Origin: Candidatus Fermentithermobacillaceae bacterium UBA3951
Lineage (GTDB): Bacteria; Bacillota; Sulfobacillia; Fermentithermobacillales; Fermentithermobacillaceae
Direction: 5' to 3'
DNA: 19,628 nucleotides
Assembly: GCA_002385465.1 (NCBI GenBank)
Contig: DGDN01000027.1
Location: forward strand, 20,631 to 40,258
Both the position numbers and the translations under genes were made by a program. Positions 15,489-19,628 of this stretch are shown here, one piece after another; position 1 is the first letter of the stretch, and every line of letters starts with the position of its first letter. The notes beneath the pieces were generated by a model that worked only from the letters and a program-made list of their open reading frames with translations, did no database searches and had not been told where the DNA came from.

Positions 15489-16769
15489 GTGCCTGAGATT
15501 ATCGACCTTAGAGCTAGACAGATACTTGACTCACGTGGAAACCCCACCATTGAGACGGATTGTGTGCTGAGCGACGGTTCGTTCGGCCGTGGGATGGTCC
15601 CTTCCGGCGCGTCAACAGGGACCTACGAAGCCCTTGAACTTAGGGATGGAGGCAAGGCCTTCGGCGGCAAGGGCGTTACCAAGGCTGTAGCAAACGTGAT
15701 GGAAGTCATCGCGCCCGAGGTACTTGGCATGGAGGCCCTGGACCAAGCAGCCGTAGACAAGCGCATGATCGAGCTGGACGGCACGCCTACGAAGTCAAAG
15801 CTGGGGGCCAACGCGATCTTGAGCGTTTCAATGGCGGTTGCGTCTGCCGCGGCAGAGTCCGTAGGGCTCCCGCTCTACAGGTACCTTGGCGGCCTCGGCG
15901 CGAGGACGCTACCCGTCCCGTTCATGAATGTCTTAAACGGCGGGAAGCACGCAGACAACAACGTGGACATCCAGGAGTTCATGCTGGTCCCGGCGGGAGC
16001 CAAGACCTATTCGGATGCTCTTCAAATGGGTGCCGAAGTGTATCAGGTCCTAAAGTCCATCCTAAAGTCCAAAGGGCTTTCCACGGCAGTGGGCGATGAA
16101 GGAGGCTTCGCTCCCGACCTCAAGTCCAACGAAGAAGCCCTCGAGCTCCTGACCGACGCCATAAAGAAAGCAGGATACAAGCCCGGCAGAGACTGCTACC
16201 TGGCCATAGATGCCGCCGCTTCCGAGTTCTACAAAGACGGACAGTACGTCTTGTCCGGCGAGGGCTGGGTAGGAGACGGCACTCAGATGGTCGAGAAGTA
16301 TGTATCTTGGGTGAAAGCTTATCCAATCGTCTCCATCGAGGACGGCCTCTCGGAAGATGACTGGGAGGGTTGGGTGCTCCTCACAAAGACCTTGGGCGAT
16401 AAGGTGCAGATAATTGGAGACGACTTGTTTGTAACGAGGAAGGAAAGGTTAGAGAAGGGCATAGTCGTGGGGGCAGGCAACTCTGTCCTCATAAAGGTCA
16501 ACCAAGTCGGATCCATCACGGAGACGCTTGAGACCATGCAGACGGCGGCCAGGGCTTCCTATAGGTGCCTGGTTTCGCACCGTTCCGGAGAGACCGAAGA
16601 TTCCTTCGTGGCTGACCTTGCGGTAGCGATGAACTCGGGGCAGATCAAAGCCGGCGCTCCTGCCAGGAGCGAGCGGGTTGCCAAATATAACCGGCTCCTC
16701 AGGATCGAGGAGGAACTGGGTCCTCAGGCTGAGTACGGAAGCCGGATCGTGATTACAGGCAAACTCTAG
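15489..16769 (+). CDS. eno: Enolase
   Basis: Enolase dehydrates 2-phosphoglycerate to PEP. At 426 residues it is of normal length. The conserved parts include ARQILDSRGNPTIE, the mobile loop PSGASTGTYEALELRDG, GANAILSVSMA and MNVLNGGKHADNN. The acid E204 lies in VGDEGGFAP, the metal ligands in AIDAAASEFY, IEDGLSEDDW and IGDDLFVT, the base K336 in LIKVNQVGS, and the substrate-binding SHRSGET. The start is GTG at 15489, with AAAGGA at 15473-15478. It is the last glycolytic gene of the cluster, 26 bases after gpmI, and a weak terminator follows. Confidence 0.98.
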   Translation: MPEIIDLRARQILDSRGNPTIETDCVLSDGSFGRGMVPSGASTGTYEALELRDGGKAFGGKGVTKAVANVMEVIAPEVLGMEALDQAAVDKRMIELDGTPTKSKLGANAILSVSMAVASAAAESVGLPLYRYLGGLGARTLPVPFMNVLNGGKHADNNVDIQEFMLVPAGAKTYSDALQMGAEVYQVLKSILKSKGLSTAVGDEGGFAPDLKSNEEALELLTDAIKKAGYKPGRDCYLAIDAAASEFYKDGQYVLSGEGWVGDGTQMVEKYVSWVKAYPIVSIEDGLSEDDWEGWVLLTKTLGDKVQIIGDDLFVTRKERLEKGIVVGAGNSVLIKVNQVGSITETLETMQTAARASYRCLVSHRSGETEDSFVADLAVAMNSGQIKAGAPARSERVAKYNRLLRIEEELGPQAEYGSRIVITGKL

Positions 16770-16786
16770 TCATTCGAGACAGCGAA

Positions 16787-16806
16787 CGCAGGTAGGCTGC
16801 GGTTTT
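16787..16806 (+). terminator. Weak intrinsic terminator after eno
   Basis: CGCAG and CTGCG form a 5-bp stem with a 5-base loop, followed by GTTTTCC. The stem is short, so read-through into secG is possible. Confidence 0.4.
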
Positions 16807-16826
16807 CCCAAGGGTTTGATTGTGGG

Positions 16827-16856
16827 TAGACTCTCATCTTCTCCTAATGCTAGAAT
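16827..16856 (+). promoter_or_regulatory. Probable secG promoter
   Basis: A -35-like TAGACT (16827-16832, 4 of 6) is followed after 18 bases by TAGAAT (16851-16856, 5 of 6) with a TGC extension at 16848-16850. The predicted start is near 16863, about 27 bases before the secG start. Confidence 0.5.
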
Positions 16857-16889
16857 TGGCATTACGAGCGCGACCCGTGTTCGGAAAGG

Positions 16890-17129
16890 GTGAAAGGTTT
16901 GCTGAATGTCCTTAGGGCTTTTCAATGGCTGATTTCAATCGGCCTGATAGCGGTAGTGTTACTCCAGCCAAATAGGAGCGCCGGAATGGGCGTCATGGGA
17001 GGCGGTGGTGCCGAGTCCTTCATGGGGCGTAGGCGGAAAGGTTGGGAAGACCTGCTCTCAAGGCTGACCGTCTATTTGGCCATCGCTTTCATGATCACTT
17101 CGATTTCCCTGGCGATCCTGCGTAGGTAG
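16890..17129 (+). CDS. secG: Preprotein translocase subunit SecG
   Basis: SecG is the small membrane subunit of the SecYEG export channel. The 79 residues and two membrane helices (about 9-26 and 57-77) are typical. The hallmark between them is clear: VVLLQPNRSAGMGVMGGG, then AESFMGRRRKGWEDLLSRLT. The start is uncertain. GTG at 16890 gives the family-like MKGLLNVLRA, but GGAAAGG abuts it directly. TTG at 16899, three codons on, has the same purine run at normal spacing. It follows eno by 120 bases. In many Firmicutes rnr comes next; here it does not. Confidence 0.92.
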   Translation: MKGLLNVLRAFQWLISIGLIAVVLLQPNRSAGMGVMGGGGAESFMGRRRKGWEDLLSRLTVYLAIAFMITSISLAILRR

Positions 17130-17189
17130 ATAGTCTCCTGCCGGAGCCTAATAAGGCAGGACCCATGTTCTCAGGGGCCAAGAGCACAT

Positions 17190-17226
17190 AACACCTCGCC
17201 GCCCGCGCGGGCAGGCGGGGTTTGTT
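17190..17226 (+). terminator. Intrinsic terminator after secG
   Basis: CCTCGCC (17194-17200) pairs with GGCGGGG (17214-17220), one pair being T-G. An inner GCCC/GGGC helix stacks on it past a bulged A at 17213. TTTGTT follows. It is a very stable structure with a short T-rich tail, 60 bases after the secG stop. Confidence 0.7.
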
Positions 17227-17260
17227 ATGGGATGGCGCCTTTAAATGCCTCTCTACAAGT

Positions 17261-17346
17261 GCCCGATTTGCCCTGTTCTGGGCCCGGTTTGCCCGGTTCT
17301 TGGCCCGGTTTGCCCCGGCTCCTGCCCCGGTTTGCCCCGGCTCAAA
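17261..17346. repeat. Tandem array, four units of 21-22 bp
   Basis: Four adjacent units start at 17261, 17282, 17303 and 17325, with lengths 21, 21, 22 and 22. The shared pattern is CCCGGTTTGCCC followed by a variable CGGCTCCTG-type end. The last two units agree best (GGTTTGCCCCGGCTC in both); the first is most diverged (CCCGATTTGCCCTGTTC). A fifth, decayed unit may follow (TGCCTCGATTTC). No unique spacers lie between units, so it is a minisatellite, not CRISPR. Confidence 0.85.
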
Positions 17347-17369
17347 TGCCTCGATTTCAATGGCCCATG

Positions 17370-17399
17370 ATGGCATCCGCTGCCTGATTAGGGTAGAAT
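17370..17399 (+). promoter_or_regulatory. Predicted promoter of the HD gene
   Basis: ATGGCA (17370-17375, 4 of 6 against TTGACA) and TAGAAT (17394-17399, 5 of 6 against TATAAT) are separated by 18 bases. The predicted start is near 17406, leaving a leader of about 185 bases that contains the 11-bp array. The perfect palindrome ACTTGCAAGT at 17426-17435 lies about 20 bases after that start and could be an operator. Confidence 0.4.
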
Positions 17400-17454
17400 T
17401 GCGGCAAGCAGAAAGCCGGTAGACCACTTGCAAGTATCCGGAAGGTAGGCGGCA

Positions 17455-17542
17455 GCCATCGGCGAGCAACCGCCAGACAACAGGTAACCAGCGGGTAAGC
17501 CATGGGTGAGCAACAGGTAAGCGACGGGTAAACAACCGCCCG
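17455..17542. repeat. Tandem array, eight units of exactly 11 bp
   Basis: Eight contiguous 11-base units run without a length change. The best conserved five (17477-17531) are ACAACAGGTAA, CCAGCGGGTAA, GCCATGGGTGA, GCAACAGGTAA and GCGACGGGTAA. Outer units GCCATCGGCGA, GCAACCGCCAG and ACAACCGCCCG are more diverged. CAACCGCC recurs 66 bases apart (six units) and GCCAT-GG-GAGCAAC 44 bases apart (four units), so the register is kept. GGCGGCA at 17448-17454 and TGCCGCC at 17550-17556 are a perfect inverted repeat closely bracketing the array. Confidence 0.85.
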
Positions 17543-17591
17543 GCAATGTTGCCGCCTGAAGATACTAGTCTATTCGAGGTGAGTCGGTTTG

Positions 17592-18143
17592 ATGCAGCGT
17601 GATGCAATCGTGGCCGAAGTACAGAAACGGATAAAAACGAAGAACCTGTTCAAACACATCTTGGCCGTCGAAGCCGTTATGAGGAGGATCGCCCGCGAGC
17701 TGGGCGAGGATGAGGACCGGTGGGGCGCGGCAGGGCTTCTTCACGACATTGACTATGAAGAGACAAAAGACGACCCTGAGCGCCACAGCATAATCTCGGG
17801 CCAGATAGCAGAAGAGCTCGGATTTGACTCTGAAATCGTCGAGGCCGTGAAAGCCCACAATGAAGTCCACGGTTTTTCCAGGGATACGCTAATGGCCAAA
17901 GTTCTCTACTCCGCCGACCCGCTTACAGGGCTTATAGTGGCGGCGGCCCTCATATCTCCCGAGAAAAAGCTGTCTGCCATAGATGTCGACTTCGTCATCA
18001 ACAGGATGAAAGAGAAGTCTTTCGCAAGGGGCGCCAATCGTGATATCATCAGGGCTTGCTCCGACTTTGGGATGAGCCTCGAGCGTTTCATAGCGCTCGG
18101 TCTCGAGGCGATGCAGGGGATACATAAGGAACTCGGATTGTGA
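17592..18143 (+). CDS. HD-domain (HDIG-type) protein, function unknown
   Basis: This is a 183-residue HD-superfamily protein, probably a soluble metal-dependent phosphohydrolase; the substrate is unknown. Candidate metal ligands are H22 (FKHILAVEAVM), H51-D52 (GLLHDIDYE), H65, H89 (VKAHNEVHG) and D109 (YSADPLTG), the order expected for the fold. HDIDYE and ADPLTG are typical of a small conserved family in Clostridia and relatives often annotated only as HDIG-domain proteins. There is no signal peptide or membrane helix. TTG at 17589 directly precedes ATG at 17592; I prefer the ATG, with GAGGTGA at 17576-17582 nine bases upstream. It sits between secG and smpB, the place usually held by rnr, but it is not a nuclease of that family. 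Confidence 0.85.
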   Translation: MQRDAIVAEVQKRIKTKNLFKHILAVEAVMRRIARELGEDEDRWGAAGLLHDIDYEETKDDPERHSIISGQIAEELGFDSEIVEAVKAHNEVHGFSRDTLMAKVLYSADPLTGLIVAAALISPEKKLSAIDVDFVINRMKEKSFARGANRDIIRACSDFGMSLERFIALGLEAMQGIHKELGL

Positions 18144-18186
18144 GCCGTTGTTTCCGATGTAGGTGTACGGAGGGGACCTGTGAGCG

Positions 18187-18657
18187 GTGGATAAGTCTAA
18201 CGGCGTAAAGATAATCGCCCAGAACCGGAAGGCTCGCCACGACTACTTTATCGAGGATGTAGTCGAGGCCGGTATCGCTCTTATTGGGACCGAAGTGAAA
18301 TCTCTAAGGCAGGGAAGAGCCAGCTTGAGCGATGCTTATGCCGAGGTAATCGGTGGAGAGGTCTTCCTGCAAAACGCACACATTGCCCAATATGAGCCTG
18401 CGTCTCGCTTCAACCACGATCCCTTGAGGCCCAGGAGACTCCTCCTGCACAAAAGAGAGATCCGAAAGCTTGCATCGAGGGTCGCCGAACGAGGGTATAC
18501 CCTCGTACCGCTTTCTCTCTACTTCCGAAACGGCAAGGCTAAGGTTGAGCTGGCCCTTGCAAAGGGCCGCAAGACCTACAACAAGCGTGAAGCCATCCGA
18601 GAACGTGACATCCGGCGTGACATGGACAGGAAAATGAGGGAGAGACAGAAGGGATAG
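18187..18657 (+). CDS. smpB: SsrA-binding protein SmpB
   Basis: SmpB binds tmRNA and brings it to stalled ribosomes for trans-translation. The 156 residues match the family. The N-terminal core carries KIIAQNRKARHDYFIED and GIALIGTEVKSLRQGRASL, the barrel continues with VFLQNAHIAQYE, and the C-terminal basic tail KGRKTYNKREAIRERDIRRD would enter the mRNA channel. The start is GTG at 18187 with GGAGGGG at 18169-18175, a slightly long spacing of 11 bases. It follows the HD gene by 43 bases and is probably co-transcribed. Its RNA partner ssrA, frequently adjacent, is not found in the 240 bases downstream. Confidence 0.97.
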   Translation: MDKSNGVKIIAQNRKARHDYFIEDVVEAGIALIGTEVKSLRQGRASLSDAYAEVIGGEVFLQNAHIAQYEPASRFNHDPLRPRRLLLHKREIRKLASRVAERGYTLVPLSLYFRNGKAKVELALAKGRKTYNKREAIRERDIRRDMDRKMRERQKG

Positions 18658-18717
18658 CCGGCGACGGGCCACACGCTTACTTGCTTAGGTCTAGCTTCAG
18701 AACACCCGTCAAAGCGA

Positions 18718-18843
18718 GAGTCACATCCAGAGCAGAGAACGACATCTAGAGCAGAAAGCCACATCTAGAGCAGAAAGCCTAGAGCAGAGAGCTACATCAG
18801 AGCAGAGAGCCACATCTAGAGTAGAGAGCCACATCAGAGCAGA
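18718..18843. repeat. Tandem array, seven units of 14-19 bp
   Basis: Seven contiguous units start at 18718, 18737, 18756, 18775, 18789, 18807 and 18826, with lengths 19, 19, 19, 14, 18, 19 and 18. The consensus is GAGCCACATCTAGAGCAGA. The 14-base unit lacks ACATC and the 18-base units lack one T, so copies differ by clean small deletions. It lies just downstream of smpB in the convergent gap. There are no spacers, and no reading frame is kept through it. Confidence 0.88.
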
Positions 18844-18870
18844 GAGCCGCGACTCAGCGTCGCGGCCCTC
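18844..18870. terminator. Hairpin between convergent genes
   Basis: GCCGCGAC (18846-18853) pairs perfectly with GTCGCGGC (18859-18866) around TCAGC. GA at 18844-18845 can pair with TC at 18869-18870 across a two-base bulge. No T-run is present on either side. The position between smpB and the minus-strand gene suggests a two-way transcription barrier. Confidence 0.5.
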
Positions 18871-18897
18871 AATGCTTTACGACAGTCGAGCGATGGC

Positions 18898-19628
18898 CTA
18901 CTCCAAGACCTTCTCACTCACCATCCTGTGCACTACAACGTCGGTCCTCTTCTCTCCAAAGAAGTAGTTCGAGGTGATGAGGAGCTCTCCCGTGTATGCG
19001 GCTATGGTCTGACCTGCGGGAGTCGGCTGTCCGATCTCGGAGACCTCTCCTGGCCCCACCACGTAAAGACGGCTCTCTCCGCCGCTCCCTACGATCCCCA
19101 CGACGCTGTCGACGTAGACGGGGGTCAACCTGGGAGCCTCCCACCAGCCATCTGCTACCTTGGACGGGGGAGCGCCCGGCGAAACCAGCCAGACCGAAGC
19201 TGTGTTGGCTCCTGCGACGTTGATAAGCGCGCCGGTCCCTTCCGGCAGTGAGGCGACAGGGTAGATATAGGCCGTGTGCTCGCCGGTTTCCGCCTCTATG
19301 GACGCGAGGTCGGCGACCTTAACGGGGCCGCTTTCACCTGTTATGTCCGCTATCCACACTGACTCATACTCGGCTGAGAGAACTTCGCCCCACTTTCCGA
19401 AAGACGCAGGACCGGACAGGAATACCAGGGATTTGCCGTCTTCCAGCCAGTACGCGTGCGACACGTACTGGCCCTCCATGGAGATGGTCCTCACCACGTT
19501 TCCTTCAGGGTCCATGATCGTTATCTCTTCGGCTGCGGGGAACGGAGAGTCCTCACCGTAGATGAAGTTGAACCGGGCAGGGCCGCCGACGGAAGGATCA
19601 TCCACCCGGTAGAGCGTGTACATCAAGA
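18898..19628 (-). CDS. Unrecognised beta-rich protein, C-terminal part (propeller-like)
   Basis: I do not recognise this gene. About 243 codons of its C-terminal part lie in the window, and the N-terminus is beyond the right edge. The TTG and ATG codons at the edge are probably internal, because no ribosome site can be judged. The sequence alternates short beta-strand-like stretches and turns: EEITIMDPEGNVVRTI, YWLEDGKSLVFLSG, ASVWLVSPG, SRLYVVGPGEV and TGELLITSNYF. Strand-plus-DPEG or -DGK turn units of this kind resemble TolB/WD-like beta-propeller blades, but I cannot name a family. It is convergent with smpB, so it is a separate transcription unit. Whether it is secreted cannot be seen without the N-terminus. 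Confidence 0.75.
   Translation of the reverse strand, partial: LMYTLYRVDDPSVGGPARFNFIYGEDSPFPAAEEITIMDPEGNVVRTISMEGQYVSHAYWLEDGKSLVFLSGPASFGKWGEVLSAEYESVWIADITGESGPVKVADLASIEAETGEHTAYIYPVASLPEGTGALINVAGANTASVWLVSPGAPPSKVADGWWEAPRLTPVYVDSVVGIVGSGGESRLYVVGPGEVSEIGQPTPAGQTIAAYTGELLITSNYFFGEKRTDVVVHRMVSEKVLE

Larger units (their letters stand above)
17130..17591. other. Gene-free region between secG and the HD gene
   Basis: These roughly 460 bases hold no credible gene. In order they contain a 7-bp hairpin without a T-run (TCCTGCC 17136-17142 with GGCAGGA 17155-17161), a GC-rich terminator, a 21-22 bp tandem array, a predicted promoter, a 10-bp palindrome and an 11-bp tandem array, each listed separately. 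A minus-strand reading frame spans the region but is explained by repeats. This is where rnr is found in many related gene orders. Confidence 0.75.

Noticed and set aside
17261..17542. CRISPR array
   Set aside because: Units are contiguous with no unique spacers, lengths are too short, and no cas genes lie nearby.
17095..17607. Minus-strand 170-codon reading frame spanning the secG-HD gap
   Set aside because: It runs through both tandem arrays, the terminator and into the end of secG, starts at a TTG inside the HD gene, and its arginine/tryptophan/leucine-rich translation is a by-product of repeat sequence. The array periods of 11 and 21-22 are not coding periods.
18718..18843. CRISPR array or mobile-element terminal repeats downstream of smpB
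   Set aside because: The units are directly adjacent, 14-19 bases long and degenerate. There is no transposase, and no inverted ends or target duplication are visible.
18658..18897. ssrA (tmRNA) downstream of smpB
   Set aside because: No tRNA-Ala-like acceptor end, no GGG/CCA ends and no tag reading frame are visible. The interval is filled by the tandem array and a hairpin.

Overview
The window reads as an ordinary, fairly GC-rich chromosomal segment of a Firmicute, most likely a (possibly thermophilic) member of the Clostridia. The evidence is the gene order glyQ-glyS-ppdK-dgt-dnaG-rpoD, the two-subunit glycyl-tRNA synthetase, a gap-pgk-tpiA-gpmI-eno glycolytic cluster followed by secG and smpB, and strong Shine-Dalgarno sequences with frequent GTG and TTG starts. 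All genes but the last lie on the + strand. No IS element, tRNA, rRNA or CRISPR array was seen.

Layout. (1) 1-2411: the end of glyQ and all of glyS, overlapping by 4 bp, then a hairpin terminator. (2) 2490-5135: ppdK, closed by a strong hairpin at 5196-5230. (3) 5255-9357: dgt, dnaG and rpoD, the macromolecular-synthesis block, closed by a textbook intrinsic terminator. (4) 9425-10669: a pair of half-size chromate-transporter proteins behind an extended -10 promoter whose predicted start site falls on the first GTG. (5) 10795-16769: gap, pgk, tpiA, gpmI and eno, behind a TATAAT promoter and with no cggR-type regulator. (6) 16890-18657: secG, an HD-domain protein and smpB. RNase R (rnr), which commonly sits between secG and smpB, is absent; the secG-HD gap is instead about 460 bp of terminator, promoter and two different tandem-repeat arrays. 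(7) 18658-18897: a third tandem-repeat array and a hairpin, where ssrA might have been expected. (8) 18898-19628, minus strand: the C-terminal part of an unrecognised beta-rich, possibly propeller-like protein, convergent with smpB.

How the genes work together. The cluster gap to eno encodes the reactions from glyceraldehyde-3-phosphate to PEP, and PPDK (upstream, separate unit) interconverts PEP and pyruvate. dgt, dnaG and rpoD link dNTP control, replication priming and the housekeeping sigma factor. secG and smpB serve protein export and ribosome rescue.

The coding content is conventional. The least explained material is non-coding: three unrelated short tandem-repeat arrays within about 1.6 kb around secG/HD/smpB. 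One is an 11-bp-periodic array bracketed exactly by a 7-bp inverted repeat and lying in the predicted 5' leader of the HD gene.
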